A stretch of DNA of 64,000 nucleotides from Chimonanthus salicifolius (lineage: Eukaryota > Streptophyta > Magnoliopsida > Laurales > Calycanthaceae), in NCBI GenBank assembly GCA_013350335.1, contig CM023541.1:40044739-40108738 (forward strand). The letters are read 5' to 3'. Shown here in pieces: positions 1-11,327 of this stretch. Numbering within the stretch: position 1 is the first letter of the stretch; each line of letters begins with the position of its first letter. The position numbers were made by a program, and so were the translations under genes. The notes below the pieces were generated by a model, which ran no database searches, had not been told where the DNA came from, and saw only the letters and a list, made by a program, of their open reading frames with translations.

Positions 1-589
1 ACTTTCAATCAGGTTGGGTCAAGTTGGATCATATTCAAACAAATCAACAATTTCAATTAAGAATACTAAAATATGGAAAATTCGTGCATTGCTCCATCCA
101 CCGCACTGGAGAATTTGGTTGTAGATTGTAAAAGTTTTTGGAATAAAAAATTGCCTCAATGCCTTTTTCTTATTGTTACAAAAGAATTGCATAAGTAAAA
201 TATGCTAATATATTAGAAACCAACTCTTTTAAAATACTAATTTCAAGGAAAAACATATTACTATATATTATGCACACAACTTATGGAGTTAAGATCGGGT
301 TAGGTCAAGATAGGTTCAACCCAAATCATGAATCCTGACCCAACCGTTTTCAATTCAGGTTCAAAATTTAAACCGTGACAGATCCCTAACCCAAATTTCC
401 CAACCAACCCAACCAAATTCATGTTGGGTCATCCAGGTTCAAATTGAACTCCAAGTTGCACCAATATTGGCCCCTTGCTTGTGAACGCAATTCCCATTGG
501 ACAGGAGCAACTTGGGCTGAGTTCATGATGCAGACATGCAGATTGTGTGCCAAGGCCCAAATGAGAGATCTATTAGTGTCAGTGGACCT
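1..589. repeat. Degenerate GGTTGGGT-type low-complexity repeat
   Basis: No gene is visible. Short words such as GGTTGGGT and AACCCAACC recur with spacers. The same vocabulary returns near 1,340-1,500, 1,790-1,910, 35,130-36,180, 43,190-43,330 and 53,200-53,400, and in its clearest form inside the hAT-like element at 46,961-47,335. I infer decayed relatives of that element rather than telomeric DNA. Confidence 0.45.
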
Positions 590-1330
590 AAGCCTGGCCC
601 AATTCTAACACCACCTCATCCATCAACGATCCTAGCTAGATAAGTGTGGAGATAGCTAGGATTAGGATTTATTTTGATGATTTATCTTACGTTATTAGTT
701 GTTTAATTCCTATTGGCCAAGTGTAAGATAAGCCCAATCCTTATGAGAGGCTGGCTTATCAAAGCAACTTAAAGATAGAGTTGTCAGAGAGTTTCCATCT
801 ATCTCCAAGTGCCATGGTCGATCCCAACACTGTGGGACGCCCATGGCCTTGGGTTATCCCTCTCTCTCCATTTATTCTATAAATACCAAGGGTTATAGAC
901 TAATTAGAGGCAGACAATTCTTTGGAAAAAAAACAAAATTATTTGCTCAATTTGAGTGTGCCTTGGGGCGTGGCTTCGGTCATTGGGATCTTCGGGTCCA
1001 ACCTTCGGCCGTGGCTTCGGTCGTCTATCGGGCTTCGGTCCAAAACAGGTGAGTACCATGCTATTTTAGTCCTTTATTTTGTGTTTGAGTTTTGATTATG
1101 AATTTAATGTCATGAAATTCTCTTTCTTTAAATTAATTCATAATTTAATTAAGGGAATACAATTAATCTTAACTCATTCACAAAACATTGAATTCATGGG
1201 GAAATTGTCGTCACTGGTCGATTATTAATCGGACCTTTGGCAAGTAGCTCATTCATAGATACTTGAATGGCTAGGGGCTCTAACAACCGTAAGATTATTG
1301 GGCCCGCACCCATTGTGAGCATTGTTCGGT
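590..1330 (+). mobile_element. Possible LTR-type relic with a TATA box
   Basis: A CTATAAATA box lies near 877-885, followed by a CT- and GGCTTCGG-rich leader with no long reading frame. This looks like the promoter half of a plant LTR, but I could not find a partner LTR, primer-binding site or target duplication. The short frame at 843-1052 has no recognisable protein content and is not called. Confidence 0.25.
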
Positions 1331-1949
1331 AAAACGACCCATGCTTGCATCAGTTCAACTCAAACCTAGTTGACCCAAACCCGAATTCAAGTCAAGTTGG
1401 GTTGGTGTAATCTCAGTTAGGGCCTGAGTTGGATTATTGGACTCAGGTTGAACTTTTCAACCCGAATAAAAAATTGGATAGGGTTAGGGTTGAGGGCTTA
1501 GGTTAAAGCTAATACACCACTACCAAATCCTAATTTCATAAGTTGTGTGTTTATATATAAATAGATGTTCTTTCATAGAACTAGTTTTTCAAAAAGTTCA
1601 TATATAACGTGTTACCACATTTTACATCTATTTTGTAATGACAATAAAAACAAGGCATTGAAACGATTTGGAACTAACATGTTCTCCAATCTACAGTAAG
1701 ATTGTCTAATGCAATAGGTTGGAATTGATACAGATGGTACTGCTTCTACTAATCTTAATTAAAGTTGTTCATATACTTGTAGATACCCAACTCAACCCAT
1801 ACTAGATTGGGTTGGGTTGCTTGGGTTGAAAATTGGGTTTGGTTGGGGTAAAGCTGAGAGTAATAAAGGTTAGGCTAGAATTGAGATGAATCAAGCTTGA
1901 CCCGAGTTGCACCTCTACCCTTGGAATTCCTTGTAAATTGAAAAATACA
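1331..1949. other. Repeat-derived spacer, no gene seen
   Basis: AT-rich spacer with two more patches of the GGTTGGGTTGGG vocabulary (about 1,340-1,500 and 1,790-1,910). No splice-bounded exon, RNA gene or complete element could be supported. Confidence 0.4.
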
Positions 1950-2600
1950 ATCTAGCTAACAATGAGTGGGGAGCGACTCCTTATCCTCGTAGACCTTCTA
2001 ACATGTGGAAAGGTATCAATGCCTATGTTGAAAAACTCAACGTTAATATTCACTCCTGAATGGACTCTGGTTCGAGGATCTTTACTTTGGATAGATATCT
2101 AGCGTGGTATCTTTTCTATAGCTTCCCAATTCCCAATTTTACTACAGCGTGTTGCCTTTCCCAATGCCATCATAGTAGACTATTTTGAGCTTTTAGGTGA
2201 TAAAATTGTTAACAACAATTAGCTTCTGAAAAACTTCCTTGAAAGAGAAGTCATCTACAATCTTTATCAACTTCACCCAATTCAAGTTGCTCCTGTAGAT
2301 GTGGATAATTGAATTGGTGGCAGTCCCTTTAAACAAATTCCATGGCATATATAAGTCAGACCTCCTTCAAGCATTGAAAGAAAGCCCTTGAATTGGCTAA
2401 TTCCTCACGATTGTTGCCCATATTTTCTTCTACTTTGTTCAAGTGCTTACATTTTGGGTTTATCCCCGTTTTTCTTATGCAATTTAGGCCATTCTTGGTA
2501 GTTCCTCCCTTTGTATTGTGCACTTCTTGTGTGCTCTCTCTTTTTTTATCTTTATTTATTTATTTAATTTGGTAGGGGGGGGTGGGGGGCGGGGTTGGGG
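1950..2600 (+). mobile_element. Degenerate LINE fragment
   Basis: Plus-strand translation across several frames gives weak resemblance to the stretch between reverse transcriptase and the zinc-binding region of plant LINEs (a SGSRI..LDRYLAW-like segment near 2,060-2,110), with many stops. The fragment ends in a G-rich tract at 2,573-2,609. This is a weak call from residue pattern only; it could be other repeat DNA. Confidence 0.25.
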
Positions 2601-3810
2601 TGGGGGGGGAGCAAGGAGCAATACTCTCATTTGATATTTTAAAAATAATTGGATTCCACATTAGCTTTAACCCTTGGATTTAGCCTCAATGGCATTGTAC
2701 AACATCGGTAACTTCCCCATCTTGCATATGACCAACTACCTTGCTCCAAGTTTATCCACCAAAGAACTCTTTCCCATCTTGATCCTCAACCTCAAAAATC
2801 GAGATCAAAGCACCTAATTACTCCCACTACCCTTTTCAGTTCCTCCCTTTAAGCCTAGCAAAACAATTGTGTTGTTCACAAAATAAAAAAATAAAATTAG
2901 TGGCACACTATCATCTATCTTAAATCCCGTAATTATATTCCCTTCTTCTCATCATAAATCTACTAAACCTTCTGCTGCAACTATGAAAAAAAATAAAGGA
3001 TCCCCCTGCCATATGTCTAAATGCATTGAACGTGGATGTAGAACCCCCTTCAGAAATACCTATGATACAAGCCTTTATCCATTCCCTCCATTTCTACCCA
3101 AATCACATTCTTCCAAATAAATATTCCATCAATCCTACTTGACATGGTCATAGGCTTTATTTATGTCAATTTTGAATAGCAATCCTTTTCTCCCTTTCTT
3201 CCACCATTGTAACATTCCATTTGCCATTGACACCCAATGAAAAAGTTGTCTAATCTCCACAAAAAGTACCAATGATGTCTTTTAATATGGTAATCAACCC
3301 ATTTGCCTACACATTTGCAAAACTTTGTAAACCCATATCACTGAACTTATAGGTCTATAATGAGCCAATTCCCCCAAATCCTTGCCTTTTTGGGATTTAA
3401 GTGATGAATACTGATTTCAATTCCTTAATGATTATGCCTCTCCTTTGAGTCTTTCACCAAAAGGCTTTAACAAATTTGAAGTTAACACCATCATATCCCA
3501 ATACCTTTTTTTTTTTTTGAATTTACGTGTGGGAAAACGCAAAAATGTCCCAATACCTTTTCTTCAATCTCATTCACCATCTCCCCATCTCTTCTTCACT
3601 AAATTCTCTCTCCAACCATCTTGTTTGAAATCTCAAATCAAAATGTGAATCATTTGGAGTAGGCCTATTCCTCTCCACTAAAGAGATTGTGTGAAAAATG
3701 ACCTTCACTTACTCCATGATAAGCAAAATATTAGTTCATCTACTGTTTCTAAATACAACTTCGATACTACTAACCCTTTTCTCATTTGGCAATGGTGATG
3801 AAAGCATCTT

Positions 3811-4690
3811 GTTTAACTCAACACTCAATAAGAATTATTCTTTTCTTTCTTTTACATTGGTCTCCACCAAAACTAGGGCACGAAAAAGAAAACACATTCA
3901 GTACAATCTTCTCTCCCTCTGCCGGTGACAATTTTCCGACAGAGGGAGGATCCTTCTTTTAGTTCACCATTGTCATCGATCCCGGTTTCTTCAACCCCCT
4001 TCTTATTCTATTCTCCCATTCCATTCTATTGCCATCGTTTTCCTGGTTCTTCAAACCCCTTTTTTCGCCTGGGCTCTTCCTGTCACTCTCGCTGAGAGAA
4101 CCCAAACCACCATCGTCTAGCCAGTTTTTAAACCTTCACCAATCAGACCTTCCCGTGCCTGGAATCATGTCGCCGCTCGTCTTCTATCTCAACGTCCATT
4201 GGTTGTTAGCGATTTGGTCGGGCAGTGAGACTTTCTGGTTATTCTCACCAGAAACGTCCTGTATCGTGCTTTGCACCCCTTTCATGTATGAAGTCAGATC
4301 TAGCCTCTGGACTAACCTCTGACCTCGGTGGCTTCTCGTTCATTGGATTGTGGAGAGGGAAAAAATTGCAGCAATGGAGGATGAAGACCAACCATCTGTC
4401 CTCTTGTTCTGTTGTCTCATCCTCTCTTCCCATGTTGTCTCTTCATCAGACTGCCCGTTCACGAGTCTTGCTCTCCCCTGGGTCCAGCCTCTGCACCTGC
4501 ATTGTTGGGCGTCTTTTTGATGCCAACATTTTTTTACTTTATTTCTTAATATGAGCCATCCAGTCTACTAGATTGTAGGGCTTTCCTATTTTATTTATTT
4601 TTCTGCTTTCTAATTGTTGTTTCCATGTACTTGCACCTCTGGTGCTTTTATTATTATTATTAATAATATGATAACCATTTCAAAAAAAAA
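3811..4690 (+). mobile_element. Nested poly(A) retroelement, probably 5'-truncated LINE tail
   Basis: The insert ends in an ATT-rich stretch and an A9 run at 4,682-4,690, and is flanked by a 12-bp direct repeat TGAAAGCATCTT at 3,799-3,810 and 4,691-4,702. That is the signature of target-primed reverse transcription. Removing it rejoins minus-strand LINE sequence on both sides. The overlapping frames inside (about 4,029-4,554) resemble nothing I recognise and are probably untranslated LINE sequence. Confidence 0.55.
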
Positions 4691-5455
4691 TGAAAGCATC
4701 TTTTTTTCCAGTCTCCTCGAAGACAACTCACCCTCAATTTTTATTTCCATGCTATTTCTTCCCTTGACAAATACCCATTGACAAACAACTGCGACGCAAG
4801 GCATCCAAAAGAGAAAATCATGAATTGAGCATTGAAATTTTATGCAGAATTGTATGCTACAAGAAAAGGCCCTTTAAGGAGCCTTTTGGGGCCCAAGTGT
4901 GTTAATTGAAAGGCCCAATAATTGGGATATGGGTGAGGCTTATTTTCCTCAAGAATCAGCATGGAAAAATCCAATTTTGTGGCCCATATTCTAGATGACA
5001 GCAAGGGTGACACCTGATAGGATTGCAAGATCATCTCTCAATTGCTTGGTAAGCAAACAAATAAATTTTGGTAGCATTGTGGCCGACTCCACCTACTTTC
5101 TTTTCTAGTTTTTTTATTTTTTTATAATAAATACACATGGCATGAGGGCATTGGATGTTAAAATTAGGGCAAAGCAATGTAATAAGCAAGCCAAGGCCGG
5201 CACCACCTAGTGGGATTTATTTTCTTTTCTTTTTTGAAAAGTAATGGGATTTATTTTCCACTTGTTTGTATTGAATTTCATCAATAAATAGACACCATGA
5301 ACAACCATAGGTTGGTGGCTGATTTATTTCCATAGTATTTTCCTCCAAGGCGAGTGAAATTTATTTAATTTTACGAATTCTTGTTGAATTAAATTTTACA
5401 AAATTTGTTTGTGTGAGTTTTTTTTCCAAATTCATAAAAATTGAGTAAAATTGTG

Positions 5456-5619
5456 GTTTTTTTATGACGGAGAACACCAAGACCCCCACCTCTCCCCGAG
5501 TACAAGAGCATTGTGTAAAACTCCAAGTGTATGCAGCCCCCTGCAAGCCATGGGCATCGGGTGACCACGGGACTCGAACTTCGAGCAATGTGTCTATCAA
5601 TTAAGCTACCCCGTTTGAG
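5456..5619 (-). mobile_element. tRNA-derived SINE
   Basis: On the minus strand the 5' end shows a Pol III box A (GGTAGCTTAATTGATAG) and a box B (AGTTCGAGTCC), followed by an unrelated body and an A-rich 3' tail seen as the T run at 5,457-5,463 on the plus strand. Near-perfect 11-bp direct repeats, GTAAAATTGTG at 5,445-5,455 and GTAAAATTATG at 5,620-5,630, flank it. It is not a functional tRNA gene because the acceptor stem and the rest of the cloverleaf are absent. Confidence 0.7.
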
Positions 5620-7495
5620 GTAAAATTATGTCAAAATCGGGAGAGATTTCCATGTTTCATTTGACTTTCCATTGAATTTCTTTGTAAGAAATCATATGAG
5701 GCCTTCAAGATTTTCAATTTCCCAAGTGTAAAATCGTTTTGACAGTGAACCACATTCATATTTTTAACCTTGGTGAGATTTTAGATTCATCCTTTGGAGA
5801 GAACTAAATCAAATTATTTTCTTGAAACTTGAGTTTTCCTCTAAATTCATCCCTAGAGGCCAACTTTCTTGGATTCTACAGTTTTAATCCAATTAGACCT
5901 TAATCTTTATTAAAATGTTTCTTTGACTCTTTCCTTTGCTTTTCCTTTTCCCTGGTTAAATCCCTCCTTCTAAATCCATCTAGTCTATATCCTTTGTTAA
6001 CTCCTCTTCCCTCACCCACCACCTCCCTACTCCATTGTTTCAATCTTTGTTTTGACATTTGTAGTTTTCAAGAGAGAATGAAACCTGCCCATCTTTCCAC
6101 TTCAAAATGTATCCTCCATTACTTTACTTCGTCAATAAATCTTGGGATATCCAACCATATGTTCAAAAATCTGAAAGGTATGAGACCCCAATTTTTCTCT
6201 TTATCATATAACATAACTGGCCAATGATCAAATACAGTTCTTTGTAGGCTAACTTGTATTTCTTTACATTAGATCTCCTCTCAACCTTCTAACACCAAGA
6301 ATCTGACTATCAACCCAAGTTGAAACTCACATGTGCAACAAGAAAGCAGAACTTTGCAACTAAGATGGGATGATCCTTTAAATACAAGAATGATCAATAA
6401 TGTCAAGGTATAATATCTCCTACTTACTTATAAAAGGCAAAGGTACTTCTCCCCTCCCCCACGTCCACCTCCAAACCATAGAAAAGTCGATGTGTTCACA
6501 GATGTCAATAAGCTTTATAAATCCTTCCATACATGGCATCAACTTTTTCCTCATTTTTTTTTTCCTTTAGAGGATGTAACTACATCAAAATCCCCTTCAA
6601 TACACCATGTTTAATTCCAACCTCCTTCGCAATGTTTTGTTCCTTCTAAATATCCTCCCTTTTATTTTCCCCATAGATGTGATTGACTGTCATTACACCT
6701 TATTCCTTTTCTTTCAATTCTATAGAAATAGAACTGTTTAACACCACGGAATCTAGCACAACACATTTTGGATTCCAAATTGTCAGCATCCCCAAAACTT
6801 CCTTGCCAAAAGCTTAGCACACCAAACCACCAACATGTTTCCCCTTATCTCCTTGATATCTTACTGTTTTTTTTGGTTTTTTTTTTTGAGGGGGGGATCA
6901 CCTCTTTTATTTGTTTCCTACAACAATAATACATCAAACTCCCCTATTCTCGCTATCTCCTAACGCCTCTTTCCTCTGCACTTCCCAACCCCTTTATATT
7001 CCATGTCATATTTTTCATTTTGATGTATTCACTGATACCTAATAAGAAGAATAGTACAAAGCATGGTGAAGAGACCAATGTCGTTTTTTGTCCCTTATCC
7101 CCAACATTATCCTCTTTTTTAGTGTTCGAGTGAAAAGGGCATGATGTGCATATAAATGACCTTTTCTTTGTCTTCTTGCGGCACGATTGAGAACAACCTA
7201 GATTTTCCATCCACAACAGGCATCTTAAGTCCTCAGTTTTTTTTAACAGTAACAATGGTAATTCAATTAATTAAAAAAAGGTACAAGTAGAACCAAATAA
7301 AAAGATCCAACAGCGATAGACCTAAAAGAGGACGAAAAAATAGAAAAAAAAAAGGGACAATCACAAGAAACAAATCAGAAACTAGTAACAAACATCCCCT
7401 TAGTCCAAGATGCAATCAAATGGTCATCCTCAAAAGTCAAAGGAAGAAGACTCCTAAGAAGCCATTATCAACTCCTAGCTTAGCAAAGTAGTCTG

Positions 7496-8640
7496 CTACG
7501 CCGTTAGCTGAATGACTAACATTAAGAAGGAAACATCAAGCCATGTTACCGAAGCTCTAATCTCCATAACCATAGTAATCAATTTCCAAGGAGGACACCT
7601 TTGCCCCTTAGCCCATTTAATTGCGTTCGCCGAATCCCCTTCAATCACAAGTTTACATTGCCCATGGACTTTCCAAATGGCCAAAGCTTTCCTTGTTCTA
7701 AGGATTTCCACCTCATTTGAATCCCTAATACCAACCGATTCATTGAATATGATCTTTGTTTGGCCCTCATGATTCCTCAACACATCTCCTATTCCCATCG
7801 GACCTGTTTTCACCCTCTCCCCATCCACATTAAACTTCATCACACCCCGTTCCGGTGGACTCCAACTATCCTCTGATTTCCTTTTCCAGCAAGAATACTT
7901 CATGCACCCTCCCCAAGACAATAAGAGATCGATTGATTGTAAACCTTGAAACTCAGTACTAGACAAAAGCCACACAAAATCTCCACCTTGCTATCTGAAA
8001 TAAATCATGAACATCCACTGACTTCCCTTCAAAGATTCTAGAATTCCTTTCCTTCCAAAGTGACCACAAAATAATGCCCAAGATCGTATACCAAGCTAAT
8101 TTCATTCTAAGTTGCAATCCTACCAACAACCAAAAGTCTACACACCCTACACAGGTTTTATCCAATACCCAAATAACATTTAGAAGATGAGCAAAGTTCA
8201 TCCATAGACTCTGAGCAACTGAACAAATAACAAACACGTGGTCTAAATCCTCCTCCTCTAAGGCACAAAGAGGACATAAAATATCCTCTTCCGAACGTAG
8301 CATCCCTCGTCTCCTCAATTTTGCTCTAGTCAGCACCCTCCCTTTTAAAACACACCATTCAAAGATTTGTACCCTGGGAGGCGCCACACCTTTCCAAGCC
8401 ATGCTAGTGGATATTTCATCTTGCAATTGATCTTTAAATATCAAATCCACCATTGGCTTAACCGAGTAGACACCTGATGAGTCACCGGTCCAAAGCAGTT
8501 CATCCTCTTCATCTAATGACAAAGGAAATTCATGTAACTGAGCTAAAAGATCAACTCTACTCCCAACTTCAAAACAGTGAAGTTTCCGACGAAACTCAAG
8601 ATTCCATAAGACCTCATTACCCTCCATTTTGTAGCAATCC
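7496..8640 (-). pseudogene. LINE zf-RVT and RNase H domains (broken)
   Basis: A 222-residue frame from about 8,627 contains the plant LINE zinc-binding region: SSGVYSVKPM, then WKGVAPPRVQIFEWCVLKGRVLTRAKL, then CPLCALEEEDLDHVFVICS with its Cys and His residues, then a Trp-rich end. A second frame shifted relative to it (about 7,975-7,496) contains the RNase H-like domain: MKFNVDGE with the first acidic catalytic residue, E in SNEVEILRTRKAL, and D in VIEGDSANAIKWAKG. The shift lies near 7,960-7,975, so the fused protein is interrupted. This identifies the element as an L1-clade LINE with acquired RNase H, a class well known in plants. Confidence 0.8.
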
Positions 8641-9202
8641 TTAACCAGAGCCCTTTTGTTCCATGAAATTCTAAAAAACCTTGGATATATTTCCTTTAAA
8701 GGTCGCTCCCCTAATCACAAATCTGACCAGAAATTTGTTCGATCACCATTCCCCACTAGGATTCTAGTTTTTCCACTAAACATGCTCCCAACCACCCCCC
8801 ATCCTTGACTCAATTTCCACTAGGCCTTAACTAGTGCTGAACCACTAACCTCCACCTTATCTCCTAAATCCGTGCACGATTGTCAACCAAGCCATACCTA
8901 GCTCTCAAAAATCTAACCAACAATGACTCCCTCTCTCTCTCTCCCAAATCGCCAGCCCCACTTGTCTCAATTGAAGTGGGACAATTCCCAAACCTCCTTT
9001 GGTCTTTAGGCTTCACAACCTCCGACTAAGCCACCAAATGAACCTTCTTTTTTGCATCTTTATCACCCCATAAAAATTTCCTGACTAATTGATCAATTTT
9101 CCTCACTACCCCTTTTGGCATTTCAAAGAGGGATACGTAGTAAATACAGAGATTCAATAAGACAGACTTGATAAGAGTAACTCTCCCTTCCAAAGATAGA
9201 TA

Positions 9203-10290
9203 TCACCTACCCCACCCAGTCAATCTCTTTTTTGCGTTCTCTATCACTGGAGTCCAAAAGGATATACATCTTGGATTATTTCCCACCTGCAACCCTAGAT
9301 AAATAAATGGAATTTTCCCAGTGCCACACCCTATTTCATCCGCAAACTCCTTGAGACGTTCCCCTAACATCTCTATTCCACTCATAGTGCTCTTTCCAAG
9401 ATTGATTTTGAGATCGCTTTGTAACCCATGACTTCCTTCCTATCTGGTTTGCAAAAGCACAAAGTATCATCAGCAAGCTGAAAGTGAATAATAGTTTGCT
9501 TATTCACTGATGTACAAAAGCCTCTAACAATTCCTAAGACCCTAGCTTGTTCCACCAACTTATTAAGGCCTCCTTAAAGATAAAAGGAGACAAAAGATCT
9601 CCTTGTCTTAGACCCCTATTAGCTTTTATAGGTGGAGTTGGGGAACCATTGACCAAGACTAAATAAGTTGTATCTTCAATGCATGCTTTCATCCACTGAC
9701 GTTGTAACCGTCCAAAACCTATCCTTTCAAAGAGGTAAACTACAAAAACCAATCTACAAAATCATAAGCCTTCTCCATGTCAATCTTGAAAAGGAGGACC
9801 GGTTTCTTCTCTTTGCGCCTCATATGGACAAGTTCATTTGCTATTAGAACCTCATCTAAAATCTGCCGATCCTCCACAAAGGCCCCCAGTGATTCACCGA
9901 TGATCTCCGGAAGAGCTTTTTTCAACATATCCACCAACACTTTGGCCAACAGTTTATAGACACTACCCACCAGGCTAATAGGACGATAATGAACTAACTC
10001 AGATGGACCTTTTCTTTAGGGACCAAGGTAATAAAAGAATTCTTTTAACTTTTGTTCACAACTCTGATATGATGAAATTCCTTAAAAAACCCTCAAAAAA
10101 TCCTGCCCCACAGTTTCCCAACAAGCTTGAAAGAAAGTAAAATTGAAACCATTTGGGATTGGTGCTTTATCTCCTACTGAACCATCTAACACAGCCTTAA
10201 TTTCCTCAATTGAGGACTCCCTCTCCAACCATACAACTCTCTCCCCACTCATCCTATTAAACTGAACACCATCTAGTGTCGGTCTTTGAG
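9203..10290 (-). pseudogene. LINE reverse transcriptase domain (broken)
   Basis: The minus-strand frames follow the plant LINE reverse transcriptase order. An N-terminal segment ends in a GDKAPIPNGFNFTFFQACW block (near 10,170-10,110). A YKLLAKVLVDMLKKALPEII block and the catalytic-Asp segment FKIDMEKAYDFVDW lie near 9,960-9,745, and a GLRQGDLLSPFIF block near 9,630-9,590. The active-site motif, read LADDT here where YADD or FADD is usual, lies near 9,470. A final IPFIYLGLQVG block is near 9,330-9,300. Frame changes between blocks show that the gene is no longer translatable as one protein. Confidence 0.8.
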
Positions 10291-10320
10291 GACCCGAAGA
10301 GTCAATGAGTCATTGAAAAT

Positions 10321-11327
10321 CTTAGAAAAGGGGGATCTAAGGCCACTAAAACTATGGGCAAAATCATACTCGTGTGAGAGAACCGGCAAATGCAATATAG
10401 ACGGGGAAGGGGAAGGGATAGTTCCCAATGAAAAGTCACAATGGTGTGGAAGAAAAGAAAGGTTAACGGATGATAGTACACGATCTGAGCAGAAAAATCT
10501 TATGCCCTCTGTTCATCTTCAAAGTGTACTTCTAGTTACTTTTCTATCTTCAAGATTTTTGAGGCATCACCAATCCACTCCTCCTTAGCAATATTTTCAT
10601 CCCTATCTCTTCTTCTTGTGCTTCTCTTTATGCAAATCTTACTCATCATTATTTGACATTTGCTCCACCTGTTTTGCCAGTGCTACCAATTTTTAAAAGG
10701 CAACTGCTACCAATTTTTGCACAGTGCTTCCTTTCTACCTTTAGTATCCATTACCCTTTTGAGATGTATCACTCTCTTGCAACTGTCATTTTCCTCCTCC
10801 TTTCCCTTCTCTTTTATTTTTTCTTTTAAATCCCCAGCTTTAGAATGTTGGGCAAAACTTAAGCACACTTGTTGGACCTTGCGTCAAGCTTGGTCAAGAC
10901 TCAATATCAGGCTTTTGCCAACCCACCTGGATGGCCCAACTAAATCCCATTCAACATGGGCCTTCAAAAAACAAGATTTTATAAAGCCCAACATAATAGA
11001 TAGTCCAACGCAACAATTAAGAGATGAGATAGACTCACAATTGAAGTACACATTGAAACGACCTTCCATTTCACACCTTAACATTATCAATATCACATAT
11101 AGACAATAATGAGTACAGCCTAAAAAAATAGTGGAAAACAACTTACTGCACTATTGTACTAAAAATTTTACATGATCTAAACCATTTTGTTAAATCCTAT
11201 GTAAAATGGTTTTTGACTTCCATTAAGTGTTCATGGCATACAAAGCCATCGATTCATCATCATGGAAGCCATTTATCCCATCAATCTGGAGTTAAAATAC
11301 AAAGTTATAGATTGTGCTTTTAAATAC
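10321..11327. other. Repeat-derived sequence inside or beyond the UPL4-like gene, no exon seen
   Basis: On the minus strand part of this stretch encodes Lys/Glu-rich residues with stops, including a short repeated KNW-QLPFKNW segment near 10,710-10,680. It may be LINE 5' sequence. Nothing resembles the UPL4 residues expected after exon 5. Confidence 0.35.

Larger units (their letters stand above)
2640..7228 (-). mobile_element. Old, broken LINE retrotransposon (endonuclease to reverse transcriptase)
   Basis: Read on the minus strand, the order is that of a plant L1-type LINE. A segment with residues MTWNIKGLGSAEERGVRR, the start of the APE-type endonuclease domain, lies near 7,030-6,955. Endonuclease-like residues continue through about 6,700-6,000. 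A reverse transcriptase core with a FKIDINKAYDHV-like segment lies near 3,180-3,140. Every frame is broken by stops and shifts, so the element is dead. It has been interrupted by the poly(A) retroelement at 3,811-4,690 and the SINE at 5,456-5,619, and the younger LINE pol region at 7,229-10,320 abuts its 5' side. The lower end is not defined. Confidence 0.55.
7229..10320 (-). mobile_element. LINE retrotransposon, pol region with RNase H
   Basis: A minus-strand L1-type LINE that is younger than its left neighbour. In 5' to 3' order of the element it carries the reverse transcriptase (about 10,290-9,200), a zinc-knuckle zf-RVT region (about 8,630-7,960) and a C-terminal RNase H domain (about 7,870-7,500). 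It ends at a poly(A) tail read as T8 at 7,229-7,236 on the plus strand. No endonuclease was found at its 5' side, so it is probably 5'-truncated. Frameshifts and stops split the pol frame into at least five pieces, so the copy is defective. Two closely similar 3' ends lie at 39,096-39,250 and 61,791-62,040. Confidence 0.85.

Noticed and set aside
1..440. Telomere-like GGTTGGGT repeats
   Set aside because: The unit is not the plant telomere TTTAGGG, spacing is irregular, and the same words fill a bounded hAT-like element.
5560..5619. Possible tRNA gene on the minus strand
   Set aside because: Only A and B boxes match; no cloverleaf or acceptor stem, and the sequence continues into a SINE body with poly(A) and target duplication.
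10660..11109. Open frame of 149 codons (+)
   Set aside because: No recognisable family, opposite to LINE-like sequence, composition-driven.
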